A stretch of DNA of 64,000 nt from an uncultured Tateyamaria sp. (GCF_947503045.1 NZ_CANNCF010000003.1:1-64000), one strand, 5' to 3'. Positions 8,423 to 17,505 are shown, counted from the first letter of the stretch. Notes: generated by a model not told the origin, from the sequence alone. Made by a program: numbers and translations.

Positions 8423-8986
8423 TTTGCACATCCCTATGTTCGAATGCACTATATTACCACAAATCGACCGATTTTGCGAATATGAGGGTCGGCTGAGCAC
8501 TGTCGGCCGATATGGGTGATCTCACAGTTTCAGTATTGTCGTGTCTTTCCCGAAAAATCGAAGGTTTTTCTGCCGTGCCACAGGTCGGTGCCGTGCGAGC
8601 GTATGCAATGGGCTTCCAATACGTCCGCAGGAAGCTCAGAGTGGGCTTTGGAGGCAGCACAACGTCTCGACCGAGGAACCGCCGGCCCCTATGTAGCGGA
8701 CATCCGACACTACGGCTTGATGCTGCAGCTGCAGCCCGCATAGCGGACAATGAGCTATGAGCGCAGCACTTCATCACTTTGGAAGACTGCAGTCGGGACT
8801 TTCCCGACATTGCCGTTCGTGTCGCCAAAGATCGCTTTTCAAATATTACACGAGCAGCGAAAGGTACGAAAACCGGACACAGTCAGGCGCCGTGGGGCAA
8901 TGTTGTGGGGACGCAGTTGAAACGCCGTCATTCGATGTCGGGCGAATAGGCCTTCGCACAATTATCAGCCCTTCGAATCCGCCCAG
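8423..8986. other. gene-poor spacer upstream of VPLPA gene
   Basis: About 560 bases containing the presumed promoter of the leftward VPLPA gene and the 3' flank of the leftward PAS-AAA+ regulator. Short frames on both strands overlap each other and lack domains. A dispersed-motif copy lies at 8731-8755, with a possible second, weaker copy near 8801-8830. Confidence 0.45.
8731..8755 (+). repeat. copy of degenerate dispersed intergenic motif
   Basis: Reads GCAGCCCGCATAGCGGACAA and then TGAGC. It shares the GCAGCCCGCAT-GCGGACA core with the copies at 111-142 and 3228-3259. Confidence 0.4.
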
Positions 8987-10828
8987 TTAGAATTGGTCCA
9001 TCTGGATGCCAAGCGACTTTGCTTTTGAATAGGCGGTCGTGGGGGCAAGCCCGAGGATCGCTGCCGCGCCGGATTTTCCTGAAATCTTGCCCTTGGCGCG
9101 GCGCAGCGCGGCCTCAAAATTCTTGATTTCAAACTGGCGCAGTTCTCTTTGGGTCAGGACTAGGTTTGTTTCGGTTGGGACATCTGACTGACCGCTTTGG
9201 ATGTCGAACTGCAGGCGGCCGCCCTGCGCCAGTATCGCGGTGCGTTCGATCACATTTTCCATTTCCCGCACATTTCCCGGCCAGTCATAGGATTGCAGCG
9301 TTTCGATATTGGCTTTGGTCAGCGTCATCTTTGGCAGGCGCAGACGCCGCATCGTGCGGTCGAGGAAATGCCGCGCAAGGTAGGGGATGTCATCGGGCCG
9401 GTTCTTGACGGGTTCGGTCATGATCGGCAGCACGTTCAGGGCAAAATAGAGGTCTTGTCGGAACCGTCCGGCGCGCACCTCGCCCAGCAAGTCATAGCTT
9501 GTTGTGGCGATGACCTTGGCCGCCACGGGAATATCGACGCTGTCGCCCAGACGCCGGAAGTGGCCCGCTTGCAGAACGTCGTGCAGGCTGGCTTGCACCT
9601 TGGCCGGTAGGGTCGCGACCTCGTCCAGGTGCAGGGTGCCGTTGTGTGCCATGAGCAGTTTACCCGTCACATCCCGCGCCGCGCCCGCAAAGGCGCCGCG
9701 GCGATAGCCAAACAGCTCGGCCTCCAGATCCGCGGCCTTCTTCTGATCGCAGTTGATGCGTACCAGGGGACGGTGGTGACGCTCACTTGCTTCGTGGATC
9801 GCTGAGGCTGTCATGCTCTTGCCTGATCCGGACGGGCCAGACACCAGAACATGGGCACCGCTGCGCGCGGCGAGGTCAATCTTGGCGTTCAGCGATTTGA
9901 TGGCCGGTGACACACCGACCACACCCGTGTGGGACCGCGCCGACCGGATTTCGGTCAGAAGATATTCGTTTTCCTGTTGCAACTTCACCTTCAGGTCTTC
10001 GACCTGTGCCAAAGCATCGCGCAGCTTGCGTTCGTTTTCCTTGCGCTCGGTCACGTCGCGAAAGATTACCACGGCCCCTGCCAGAACGTCGTGATCGTAA
10101 ATCGGGGTTGAGACATATTCCACCAAGATCGGCTTGCAGTCCTTGCGCCAGAACACGTCATCCTCCACGCGCATGGTCTCGTCCCGACGAAAGGATTTGT
10201 AGATCGGGCATTCGTGGGCGGGGAAGTGTTCGCCGTTGATGTGTTTATGATGAATGATCGAATGAAGCTCACGCCCGATCAGATCGTCAGAGGACCAGCC
10301 CAGCATCTCTTGTGCAGCGCGGTTCACAAACGTGGCCTGTCCTTTGGCGTTGATGCCATAGATGCCTTCGCCCGCGGCCTCAAGGATCAGGTGGTTCTGG
10401 GCCTCGACCTCTCGAAAGAAGCCATAGATGTTTTGCCATTGGGACAGGCCCGCATTCTGGTGTGCCTCCCGTTCCGCTTGTTGATTGCGGCGGTCGTGTT
10501 CGTCGAGGTCGAGAAAGCTCAGCAGAACCAAGCCGGGCTTGAGTTGCGCCCCATAGGTCTGAAGCCGCAAAGCAGCACCCTTCGCGCCCATAAGCGAAAG
10601 GCTGCGGTCCACGTAGGTTCCAAAATGTGCAACCGCATCGAAAAAAACCGCAGCAGCGGCGACATCATTTTTCATGGCTTTTGAAAGTGGCGCAGACAGC
10701 GTCGCCTCCCCCAGCATGGCACGGCCCGCATCATTGGCCGCAATAACGCTGTCGGCACGGGTGTCGACCATGATCGTTGGCATAGGGTGATGGGCGATCA
10801 GATGTGCGGATTCGGTTTCGTCAAGCAT
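8987..10828 (-). CDS. PAS-AAA+-Fis transcriptional activator, probable cyanate-locus regulator
   Basis: The 613-residue protein has the layout of bacterial enhancer-binding proteins. It has an N-terminal PAS-like region (about 1-110), a second PAS domain (about 145-260), a short coiled coil (about 262-295) and an AAA+ domain (about 303-535). The AAA+ domain has Walker A GPSGSGKS (331-338), Walker B GTLHLDEV (397-404) and the WPGNVREMENVIERT sensor II region. A Fis-type helix-turn-helix sits at the C-terminus (about 565-608). The sigma54-contact loop reads GAFAGA (378-383) instead of GAFTGA, the threonine being replaced by alanine (codon 9686-9688). It is divergent from the cyn operon, with two palindromic sites between, so it most likely controls cyanate uptake and breakdown. 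Confidence 0.88.
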   Translation of the reverse strand: MLDETESAHLIAHHPMPTIMVDTRADSVIAANDAGRAMLGEATLSAPLSKAMKNDVAAAAVFFDAVAHFGTYVDRSLSLMGAKGAALRLQTYGAQLKPGLVLLSFLDLDEHDRRNQQAEREAHQNAGLSQWQNIYGFFREVEAQNHLILEAAGEGIYGINAKGQATFVNRAAQEMLGWSSDDLIGRELHSIIHHKHINGEHFPAHECPIYKSFRRDETMRVEDDVFWRKDCKPILVEYVSTPIYDHDVLAGAVVIFRDVTERKENERKLRDALAQVEDLKVKLQQENEYLLTEIRSARSHTGVVGVSPAIKSLNAKIDLAARSGAHVLVSGPSGSGKSMTASAIHEASERHHRPLVRINCDQKKAADLEAELFGYRRGAFAGAARDVTGKLLMAHNGTLHLDEVATLPAKVQASLHDVLQAGHFRRLGDSVDIPVAAKVIATTSYDLLGEVRAGRFRQDLYFALNVLPIMTEPVKNRPDDIPYLARHFLDRTMRRLRLPKMTLTKANIETLQSYDWPGNVREMENVIERTAILAQGGRLQFDIQSGQSDVPTETNLVLTQRELRQFEIKNFEAALRRAKGKISGKSGAAAILGLAPTTAYSKAKSLGIQMDQF

Positions 10829-10864
10829 GGGGCTTAGGATGGGGGTCCGAAGGGGCTTCGCAAA

Positions 10865-10880
10865 TTACGAAATCCCGTAA
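10865..10880. promoter_or_regulatory. palindromic operator 1 (cyn region)
   Basis: TTACGAAATCCCGTAA is an imperfect 16-bp palindrome (TTACG/CGTAA arms). It is 37 bp from the regulator's start and one base away from the perfect copy at 10882. It is likely a binding site for the neighbouring Fis-type regulator. Confidence 0.6.
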
Positions 10881-10881
10881 C

Positions 10882-10897
10882 TTACGAAAATTCGTAA
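10882..10897. promoter_or_regulatory. palindromic operator 2 (cyn region)
   Basis: TTACGAAAATTCGTAA has perfect 7-bp arms (TTACGAA/TTCGTAA) around a 2-base centre. Its centre is 17 bp from that of operator 1. Tandem sites of this kind suit an upstream activating sequence for an oligomeric AAA+ activator, here for cynA and perhaps for autoregulation. Confidence 0.65.
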
Positions 10898-10954
10898 TGC
10901 CCGCCCAGAAATTAACCAATAAATTCAATCGAAAGTCACTTTGAAGGCATCTGG

Positions 10955-10970
10955 CGGAATGTCTTCTGCA
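10955..10970 (+). promoter_or_regulatory. weak candidate -24/-12 promoter for cynA
   Basis: CGGAATGTCTTCTGCA has GG and GC separated by the 10 bases typical of sigma54 promoters and a fair -12 element (CTGCA), but its -24 element is poor. It would start transcription near 10981, upstream of the cynA ATG at 11020. No better sigma54 promoter was found in the intergenic region. Confidence 0.25.
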
Positions 10971-11019
10971 CTGCGGCATGCCGTGGAACCATGTCCTCAA
11001 CCAACGACAGGAGACGGAC

Positions 11020-12411
11020 ATGACGATCAAGAGCCTTGGAAATCCATATTCCGACAAGACCGACCTGAGACATGGCGCTGATTGCGGGTGTGACACCTGC
11101 CTGACGGGCCACGGGCACGATCATGACCACGCAGAACCCGCGGCAATGTCATCGGAGCAGATGATGGAACGCGCTGTTGAAAGCGCTGTGGTGCGATCAA
11201 TGTTTGGTCAGAACGACATCGCGCGGCGCTCCTTCATGGGGATGCTGGGCGGCACGACCTTTGCGGCGGCCCTTGCCTCTGTCTTTCCTGTTAAACAGGC
11301 GGTGGCGAACATTTTGGATGACCTTGGACCACCGGAAAAGACGGATTTGAACATCGGCTTCGTTCCGATTACCTGCGCCACACCGATCATCATGGCGCAG
11401 CCCTTGGGCTTTTACGAACGCTACGGTTTGAACGCGCAGGTCATCAAGACGGCAGGCTGGGCCGTGGCCCGCGACAAGTCGCTTTCGGGTGAATATGATG
11501 CCTCCCACATGCTGACGCCGATGCCTTTGGCGATGACAATGGGCGCTGGATCTGTGGCTGAACCCTACATTATGCCCGCCGTGGAAAACATCAACGGGCA
11601 GGCGATTGTGCTGTCCAACGAACACCTCGACAAACGTGACCCGAGCCAGTGGAAGGGCTTCACCTTTGGTGTGCCGTTCGAATATTCCATGCACAACTTC
11701 CTGCTGCGCTACTACGTGGCCGAGTTTGGTCTGGACCCTGACGTCGATATCCAGATCCGCGTCGTGCCCCCGCCAGAGATGGTCGCCAACCTGCGGGCCG
11801 GGAACCTTGATGGTTACCTGTCACCCGATCCGTTCAACCAGCGCGCGGTCTACGAAGGCATCGGCTTTATTCACATCCTCACCAAGGAAATCTGGGAAGG
11901 CCATCCATGCTGTGCCTTCGCGGCCCCCCAGTCCTTTGCGACGGAACTGCCCAACACCTATGGCGCATTGCTCAAGTCGATCATCGACGCCACGCAATAC
12001 GCGTCAAACCCCGACAACAGGTCTGAGATTTCAGAAGCCATCGCGCCGACAAACTACCTCAACCAACCGGTCACCGTCATCGAACAGGTGCTGACCGGCA
12101 CCTATGCCGATGGTCTGGGGGCGGTACAACGGGTGCCGGACCGGATCGATTTCGACCCCTTCCCGTGGCAATCCATGGGCGTGTGGATCCTGACGCAGAT
12201 GAAGCGCTGGGGCTATGTCGAAGGCGAAGTGGATTACAAAGGCATCGCAGAGCAGGTCTATCTTGCGGCCGACGCGCGCAAGGTCATGACCGATCTGGGC
12301 TACGATGCGCCTGCGGAAAACTACCGCTCACACACGATCATGGGCAAGACCTTCGACCCGGATCAGCCAGAGGCCTATGTCGACAGCTTTGCGATCAAAG
12401 CAGGTGACTGA
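11020..12411 (+). CDS. cynA: cyanate/nitrate-type ABC transporter substrate-binding protein
   Basis: The start is placed at the ATG at 11020, with AGGAG 8 bases upstream; an in-frame ATG at 10978 lacks a site and would lie upstream of the candidate transcription start. The 463-residue protein belongs to the NrtA/CmpA/CynA family. Before the Tat signal (IARRSFMGMLGG, about 67-78) it has a long N-region with CGCDTC (22-27) and a His-rich HGHDHDH (31-37), features shared by proteobacterial members of the family. The mature part (from about residue 97) carries the periplasmic binding fold (TDLNIGFVPITCATPIIMAQ). Linkage to cynS points to cyanate as the ligand. It overlaps cynB by one base (TGATG). 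Confidence 0.88.
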   Translation: MTIKSLGNPYSDKTDLRHGADCGCDTCLTGHGHDHDHAEPAAMSSEQMMERAVESAVVRSMFGQNDIARRSFMGMLGGTTFAAALASVFPVKQAVANILDDLGPPEKTDLNIGFVPITCATPIIMAQPLGFYERYGLNAQVIKTAGWAVARDKSLSGEYDASHMLTPMPLAMTMGAGSVAEPYIMPAVENINGQAIVLSNEHLDKRDPSQWKGFTFGVPFEYSMHNFLLRYYVAEFGLDPDVDIQIRVVPPPEMVANLRAGNLDGYLSPDPFNQRAVYEGIGFIHILTKEIWEGHPCCAFAAPQSFATELPNTYGALLKSIIDATQYASNPDNRSEISEAIAPTNYLNQPVTVIEQVLTGTYADGLGAVQRVPDRIDFDPFPWQSMGVWILTQMKRWGYVEGEVDYKGIAEQVYLAADARKVMTDLGYDAPAENYRSHTIMGKTFDPDQPEAYVDSFAIKAGD

Positions 12412-13247
12412 TGGACCTATTGTCGGAAAACAAGCGCGCGGCGATCTGGTCGATTGCACTGCTGATTGTTGGGTTGCTTGTGTGGGAAATGTCGATCTCC
12501 GCACAAGCGATCAACACAGGCGAGCTGACGGAATACGAATTGCTGACAGGGGCGGACACAGCAAAAGCAGGCGTGCCGCCCCCCAGCGAAGTTGCGGTCA
12601 AGGCGTGGCAGGAACTGTCCAACCCGTTCTATGATGCAGGGCCCAACGACAAGGGCATCGGCATCCAGATCGGCTATTCGATCTACCGCGTCCTGACGGG
12701 CTATTTTCTGGCTGCGATCATCGCGATCCCGCTTGGGTTCCTGATCGGCATGTCGTCGGTGGCCTACAAGGCGCTCAACCCGTTCATTCAGGTTCTGCGC
12801 CCAATTTCGCCCCTTGCGTGGATGCCGCTGGCGCTGTTCATCATCCAAGATTCCGAGGCTTCGGCCATTTTCGTCATCTTCATCTGCTCGATCTGGCCGA
12901 TGTTGCTCAACACCGCCTTTGGTGTGGCGGGCGTGCGCGAAGATTGGGTGAATGTGGCACGCACCCATGAACTCGGCGCGTTCAAAACAGCCTTCACGGT
13001 CGTCTTGCCCGCCGCAGCCCCCACCATCGTAACGGGTATGCGGATATCCATCGGGATCGCGTGGCTGGTGATCGTCGCGGCTGAGATGCTCGTCGGGGGA
13101 ACCGGGATTGGGTATTATGTCTGGAACGAGTGGAACAACCTCGACCTGACCTCCGTCATCTTCTCAATTCTCATGATCGGCGTTGTCGGCATGTTGCTGG
13201 ACGCGGCCTTTGGCCTACTCCAGCGGCGCGTCGCCTACGTCGAATAA
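12411..13247 (+). CDS. cynB: cyanate/nitrate-type ABC transporter permease
   Basis: The 278-residue inner-membrane permease is of the NrtB/SsuC type, with about six hydrophobic segments: residues 12-32, then from about 92 through the C-terminus. The EAA-type coupling loop is present (VARTHELGAFKTAFTVVLPA), which docks onto the ATPase. A periplasmic stretch between the first and second membrane segments is typical of NrtB/CynB. It starts one base inside the cynA stop and is followed after 9 bases by cynD. It forms the membrane channel of the importer. Confidence 0.88.
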   Translation: MDLLSENKRAAIWSIALLIVGLLVWEMSISAQAINTGELTEYELLTGADTAKAGVPPPSEVAVKAWQELSNPFYDAGPNDKGIGIQIGYSIYRVLTGYFLAAIIAIPLGFLIGMSSVAYKALNPFIQVLRPISPLAWMPLALFIIQDSEASAIFVIFICSIWPMLLNTAFGVAGVREDWVNVARTHELGAFKTAFTVVLPAAAPTIVTGMRISIGIAWLVIVAAEMLVGGTGIGYYVWNEWNNLDLTSVIFSILMIGVVGMLLDAAFGLLQRRVAYVE

Positions 13248-13256
13248 GGTAGACCC

Positions 13257-14156
13257 ATGGCCAATTCATTTCTAAGCATCGAAAAGCTGACCCAGCGCTA
13301 TCCCGACGGCAAAGGTGGCGAATTCACGGTTTTCGAGAACGCCAGCTTTGGCATCGAAAAGGGCGAGTTTGTTTGTATCTTGGGCCATTCGGGCTGCGGC
13401 AAATCTACAATCATGAACATCCTTGCAGGCCTTTCAGAGCCGACCAAAGGCGTTGTGAAGATGGACGGGTTTGCCGTCTCTGGCCCCAGCCTTGATCGTG
13501 GCGTGGTGTTTCAGAACTATTCGCTGCTGCCATGGCTGACGGCCCTGAAGAACGTGACGTTCGGTGTGGCCGCGCGCTTCCCCGATTGGACCAAGCAGCA
13601 GGTCGAAGATCGTTCGATCGCCTTCCTGGACAAGGTCGGATTGTCGGGCGACGCGATCCACCGTAAGCCCAGCCAGTTGTCTGGCGGCATGCGTCAGCGT
13701 GTGTCCATCGCCCGCGCGTTCGCGAATGAACCCAAGCTGTTGTTGCTGGATGAACCGTTTGGCGCGCTGGACGCGCTGACCCGCGGCACGATCCAGGAAG
13801 AGCTGCTGAAAGTCTGGAGCGGGACCGACCAAACAGTCTTTATGATCACCCATGACATCGACGAGGCGATCCTGCTCGCGGATCGCATCTTGTTGATGAC
13901 AAACGGACCGCTGGCCCGTGTCGCCGAAAGCGTCGAGATCACGATCCCGCGCCCTCGTGTGCGCACTGATATTGTGGAACATCCCAATTACTACGCCATC
14001 CGCAATCATCTGGTGCAGTTCCTTGGAAAGCGCTCGGCGGAACTGGCCGGTCAAGTCAGTGCGGAAGGCGAGACCCATTCGCCGCAAACTGTTCGCATCG
14101 ACAAAACGCGAGGCGCGGCAGACGAGCAGCCCTTGTTGCAGGCGGTCAAGACGTGA
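13257..14156 (+). CDS. cynD: cyanate/nitrate-type ABC transporter ATP-binding protein
   Basis: The 299-residue ATPase has Walker [10 protein letters not shown], the signature LSGGMRQR, Walker [13 protein letters not shown] and the switch histidine in [10 protein letters not shown]. It is the NrtD/SsuB/TauB type. The region after about residue 230 is a short helical extension, common in NrtD/CynD, without the solute-binding domain of NrtC. It powers uptake through CynB. Its TGA stop overlaps the GTG start of the next gene (GTGA), so translation is probably coupled. Confidence 0.88.
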   Translation: MANSFLSIEKLTQRYPDGKGGEFTVFENASFGIEKGEFVCILGHSGCGKSTIMNILAGLSEPTKGVVKMDGFAVSGPSLDRGVVFQNYSLLPWLTALKNVTFGVAARFPDWTKQQVEDRSIAFLDKVGLSGDAIHRKPSQLSGGMRQRVSIARAFANEPKLLLLDEPFGALDALTRGTIQEELLKVWSGTDQTVFMITHDIDEAILLADRILLMTNGPLARVAESVEITIPRPRVRTDIVEHPNYYAIRNHLVQFLGKRSAELAGQVSAEGETHSPQTVRIDKTRGAADEQPLLQAVKT

Positions 14157-14632
14157 CCGAACGACAGCCGCGCGCGCCCGTTCCCCCTTTCAGCTACGAT
14201 GACGCTGTTCAGAAGGTGCGGATGGCCGAGAACGCGTGGAACGGGCGTGACCCTGCCAAAGTCGCGCTGGCATATACGCCTGACACCAAATGGCGCAACC
14301 GATCCGAGTTTCTGAGCGGACGGGCTGAGGTTGAGGCCTTTCTGACCCGCAAATGGGCGACCGAGGATGGCTATCGCCTGATCAAGGAAATCTGGGCCCA
14401 TAGCGATGACAAAATCGCCGTGCGCTTTTGTTATGAATACCACGAAGCCGACGGCCAGTGGTATCGCGCCCATGGCAATGAAAACTGGGCATTTGATGCG
14501 CTTGGTTACATGGCGCAGCGCCACGCCTCAATCAACGATGTGCCCATCACCGAAGCCGAACGCCTGCTTCATTGGGCCGAGGGCACGCCCCGCCCCGACG
14601 ATCACCCCGGACTAACTGAACTAGGACTGTGA
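14153..14632 (+). CDS. DUF1348 / NTF2-like protein in cyanate operon
   Basis: The 159-residue protein of the DUF1348 family has the cone-shaped NTF2-like (SnoaL) fold. Typical elements are [54 protein letters not shown] and HGNENW. The function is not established. It starts with GTG inside the cynD stop, and cynS follows after 18 bases, so it belongs to the cyanate operon and may assist cyanate breakdown or carbamate/CO2 handling; that role is inference. No signal peptide is present, so it should be cytoplasmic. Confidence 0.8.
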   Translation: MTERQPRAPVPPFSYDDAVQKVRMAENAWNGRDPAKVALAYTPDTKWRNRSEFLSGRAEVEAFLTRKWATEDGYRLIKEIWAHSDDKIAVRFCYEYHEADGQWYRAHGNENWAFDALGYMAQRHASINDVPITEAERLLHWAEGTPRPDDHPGLTELGL

Positions 14633-14650
14633 ATAGAAGGACCAATCCCA

Positions 14651-15100
14651 ATGACTGAGATGACCAAAGAAGACGTCACCGCAATGATCCTGTCGGCCAA
14701 GAAACAGGCCGGTCTGACGTGGGAAGAGATTGCGGAAAAGATCGACATGTCCCCGATCTGGACCCATTCGGCGGCCATGGGCATGAACGCCTTTCCCGCC
14801 GACAAAGCCGCGTTGATGGTCAAGGTCATGGGCCTGCCGCAAGAGGCCGAAAGCGTGCTGGCAGAAAGCCCCACCAAGATTTGGGAACAGGCGGTGCCAA
14901 CCGATCCGTGCATCTATCGTTTCTATGAGATCGTTGGCGTCTATGGCCCGACGCTTAAGGCCATCATCCAGGAAAAATTCGGCGATGGCATCATGTCGGC
15001 GATTGATTTCGACATGTCGGTGACGCGGGTCGAACATCCCAAAGGGGACCGTGTGAAAGTTGAAATGTCAGGCAAGTTTTTGGGCTATAATAGCTGGTAG
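14651..15100 (+). CDS. cynS: cyanase (cyanate hydratase)
   Basis: The 149-residue protein is of normal cyanase length. Cyanase converts cyanate and bicarbonate to ammonia and CO2 through carbamate and forms a cytoplasmic homodecamer. The N-terminal helix-turn-helix-like domain (GLTWEEIAEKIDMSPIWTHS) is followed by the catalytic C-terminal part. The catalytic Arg and Glu (IYRFYEIVGVYGP) and Ser (GIMSAIDFDMSV) of the family are all present. It is the last gene of the cyn operon and supplies ammonium from imported cyanate. A terminator hairpin follows at 15111. Confidence 0.95.
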   Translation: MTEMTKEDVTAMILSAKKQAGLTWEEIAEKIDMSPIWTHSAAMGMNAFPADKAALMVKVMGLPQEAESVLAESPTKIWEQAVPTDPCIYRFYEIVGVYGPTLKAIIQEKFGDGIMSAIDFDMSVTRVEHPKGDRVKVEMSGKFLGYNSW

Positions 15101-15110
15101 AGTTTTGGCG

Positions 15111-15132
15111 GGGCCGCCGTCACTGGCGGCCC
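15111..15132. terminator. bidirectional hairpin terminator after cynS
   Basis: GGGCCGCC and GGCGGCCC form an 8-bp GC stem with a 6-base loop. It lies 10 bases past the cynS stop, between cynS and the convergent racemase gene, and so can end both transcripts. The flanking T-run is weak. Confidence 0.7.
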
Positions 15133-15172
15133 TAGCAGCTCAGGTTTTGATCACCCGTTGGACAGACAGGCT

Positions 15173-15805
15173 TCAAAACATGGCTGCCAAATGCACAGCG
15201 GCATGAACACCGTCGATCAGTTTAATCGGCACGTCATCATTGTCGCCGATGATGTACCCCATACCGGCGCAGCCCAAAACAACACTGTCGACGTTATCAT
15301 CCCGTAGCGCGGCGCGGATTTCAGCCTTAACCTGCCGCGTCGCAATTTCGCGATCCTCTTCAAGGGCCAGAACCGGCACACCGCTTGCCCTGACGCGGCT
15401 TAGGTTCTGCGCCAACCCGTAGCTTTCGATATTCGCGGCCAGAATGGGCACGGACACGTCCAGCGTGGTGACAACCGAAAACCGCGCCCCATAGAGCGAT
15501 GCGAGGTGGTAGGCGGCTTGCCCAATGCCGATAACGGGGCAAGACGCCAATTCACGCGCGGCGGTAAGCCCCGTGTCATCAAAGCACCCGATAATGATCG
15601 CTTTCGCTCCGGCCTCATCGGCTTTTTTTATGAGGTCTAACAGCGGAGGAATTGCGGCCTCCCCGTCTTTCTCCCCTTGAATAGCGGCGGGTCCCTTTGT
15701 GGAGGTCCAGCCGACGACGTTAACGCCGCGCACCACTTTGTGCGCCGTGTCTACCATCGCGTCCGTCATCGAAACCGTTGAATTGGGATTAATAATGACG
15801 ATCAT
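15173..15805 (-). CDS. Asp/Glu/hydantoin racemase family protein
   Basis: The start is the ATG at 15805, overlapping the permease stop by 4 bases (ATGA); 22 extra residues upstream in frame would lie inside the permease gene. The 210-residue product opens with IIVINPNST-like MIVIINPNST, and carries the two active-site cysteines of the family at residues 74 (IIIGCFDD) and 179 (VVLGCAGMG). Members racemise aspartate, glutamate or 5-substituted hydantoins, or open maleate. Cofactor-independent racemisation of a compound imported by the coupled ABC system is the natural guess. The gene is the last of the leftward operon. Confidence 0.85.
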   Translation of the reverse strand: MIVIINPNSTVSMTDAMVDTAHKVVRGVNVVGWTSTKGPAAIQGEKDGEAAIPPLLDLIKKADEAGAKAIIIGCFDDTGLTAARELASCPVIGIGQAAYHLASLYGARFSVVTTLDVSVPILAANIESYGLAQNLSRVRASGVPVLALEEDREIATRQVKAEIRAALRDDNVDSVVLGCAGMGYIIGDNDDVPIKLIDGVHAAVHLAAMF

Positions 15806-16641
15806 ACCTCGCCTTTTCCGGCGTCGGAGTCTTGTCGCGCACGGCGTCGGTTGGTGGTCAATGCGATGCATAAGAAGATGCCGATAATGAAGAGAGAGAA
15901 GACCGTCGTCAGCGTCCCCAAGGCGTAAAGAACGGGCGACGTCACATTCGTCGTCATCCCGTAGATTTCAAGCGGCAGCGTGTTGTAGCTGCCCGCCGTC
16001 AAAAGGGTACGCGCGAATTCGTCATAGCTGAGCGTGAAGCCGAAAAGCGCCACGCCAATTAGCGAGGGCGCGATGATTGGCAGCACCACATGGCGCAGGG
16101 TTTGCCACGGGGTCGCGCCCAGATCGCGTGCGGCCTCTTCATAGCTTTTGTCGAAGCGGTTGAAGACGGCGAACATGATCAACAGACCAAAGGGCAGCGT
16201 CCATGTCAGTTGCGCCCCAAAGCCAGAGGTGGACCAATGCACGTTCAACCCCGATTGGGAAAACAGCAATCCGACGCCAAGCGAGATCAGGATCGACGGG
16301 ATCACCAGCGATGTGATGATCAGATAAAACAGGATGTTTGATCCCGGGAACTTGCGCCGAAACGCCAGCCCGCCCATCACCGACACCACAACAGTCACCA
16401 CCATGACCATCAGCCCAAGCACAAAGCTGCGCCGGAAACTGCCCCAGATATCGCCCACGGCCTGTTGTTCAAACAGGTCATAAAACCAATACAAAGACAC
16501 GCCCCGCATCGGGAAAGTCAGGCCTCCGCCTTCGCCTTGAAACGACAGGATGCCGATGGTGATGGTCGGCCCGTAAAGGAACAGGATGAACAACGCGAAA
16601 AAGGCGCTGAGAATGTAGAAGGATCTGGGGCGCGGTTCCAT
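15802..16641 (-). CDS. polyamine-type ABC transporter permease (PotC-like)
   Basis: The 279-residue inner-membrane permease has six hydrophobic segments and the family motif EAARDLGATPWQTLRHVVLP for coupling to the ATPase. It resembles PotC/PotI. The C-terminus is Arg-rich. It lies 3 bases downstream of the first permease and overlaps the racemase start by 4 bases. Together with the other subunits it would import a small cationic or zwitterionic solute; the substrate is not known. Confidence 0.85.
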   Translation of the reverse strand: MEPRPRSFYILSAFFALFILFLYGPTITIGILSFQGEGGGLTFPMRGVSLYWFYDLFEQQAVGDIWGSFRRSFVLGLMVMVVTVVVSVMGGLAFRRKFPGSNILFYLIITSLVIPSILISLGVGLLFSQSGLNVHWSTSGFGAQLTWTLPFGLLIMFAVFNRFDKSYEEAARDLGATPWQTLRHVVLPIIAPSLIGVALFGFTLSYDEFARTLLTAGSYNTLPLEIYGMTTNVTSPVLYALGTLTTVFSLFIIGIFLCIALTTNRRRARQDSDAGKGEV

Positions 16642-16644
16642 GCC

Positions 16645-17505
16645 TCAAAGCTCCTTTCGGATGTCGACGAAGCGCAGCAGGGTACCGATAGTGATCAGCA
16701 CCGTCAGGAGCAGCACAATCGCGGTGGCCGAGGCGCTTGGATATTGCAGCAAGGCGATATCATTCGAAATCAGGCGCCCGACATTGGCTGACTGCGACCC
16801 AGACATGAACCGCACGGTGATGAAATCACCCATCACCAGCGTGACGACAAAGATCGTCCCAATCATGATGCCTGGCTTGGTCAGGGGGATAATCACGTTC
16901 CAGAGAATTTGCGCCCCATTGGCACCAGCGTCACGGGCGGCCTCGATCAGGGATTTGTCGATGCGCATCATCGTGTTGAAGATCGGGACGACCATGAACA
17001 GCGTATAGAGGTGGACGAAGGCCAGAATGACCGCGAAGTCTGAGAACAGCAGCCATTCAATCGGCACATCAATCGCGCCCCAAGACATCAATGTCGAATT
17101 GGCGATCCCTTTGCGCCCCAGAAACGGGATCCATGAGATCATGCGGATGATATTGCTGGTCCAAAACGGGATCGTGCACAGCAGGAACAGCGCGATCTGC
17201 CATGTCAGGGTGCGGATATGGAACGCCAGATAATAAGCGACGGTGAAGCCGATCAGCAATGTACAGGCCCAGGTGATCAGCGCGTATTTGAAGGTATTGA
17301 AGAAGACGGTGTAGGTCACCGAAGACCCGAACAGGAATTCATAATTGTCGAATTCAAACGCGGGGACGATCGAAAATTCCGTGGCCCGCCAAAAGCTGAC
17401 GATCACAATCAGGACAATGGGAAGCACCAGAAAAATCAGCAATATGGCGGCCAATGGCGATACCATCAGCAGGCTGGATATGGCTGGATTATTGCGCAGC
17501 TTCAT
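16645..17505 (-). CDS. polyamine-type ABC transporter permease (PotB-like)
   Basis: The start is the ATG at 17505, after which a normal PotB-like N-terminus appears (NNPAISSLLMVSPLAAILLI); the frame continues to 17673, but the additional residues overlap the solute-binding gene. The product is about 286 residues with six membrane segments and the coupling loop EAARDAGANGAQILWNVIIP. It pairs with the PotC-like permease immediately downstream to form the channel. Confidence 0.83.
   Translation of the reverse strand: MKLRNNPAISSLLMVSPLAAILLIFLVLPIVLIVIVSFWRATEFSIVPAFEFDNYEFLFGSSVTYTVFFNTFKYALITWACTLLIGFTVAYYLAFHIRTLTWQIALFLLCTIPFWTSNIIRMISWIPFLGRKGIANSTLMSWGAIDVPIEWLLFSDFAVILAFVHLYTLFMVVPIFNTMMRIDKSLIEAARDAGANGAQILWNVIIPLTKPGIMIGTIFVVTLVMGDFITVRFMSGSQSANVGRLISNDIALLQYPSASATAIVLLLTVLITIGTLLRFVDIRKEL

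Noticed and set aside
8512-8828. Small open frames between the VPLPA gene and the PAS-AAA+ gene
   Set aside because: They overlap on both strands, have no ribosome binding sites or domains, and one covers a dispersed-motif copy.
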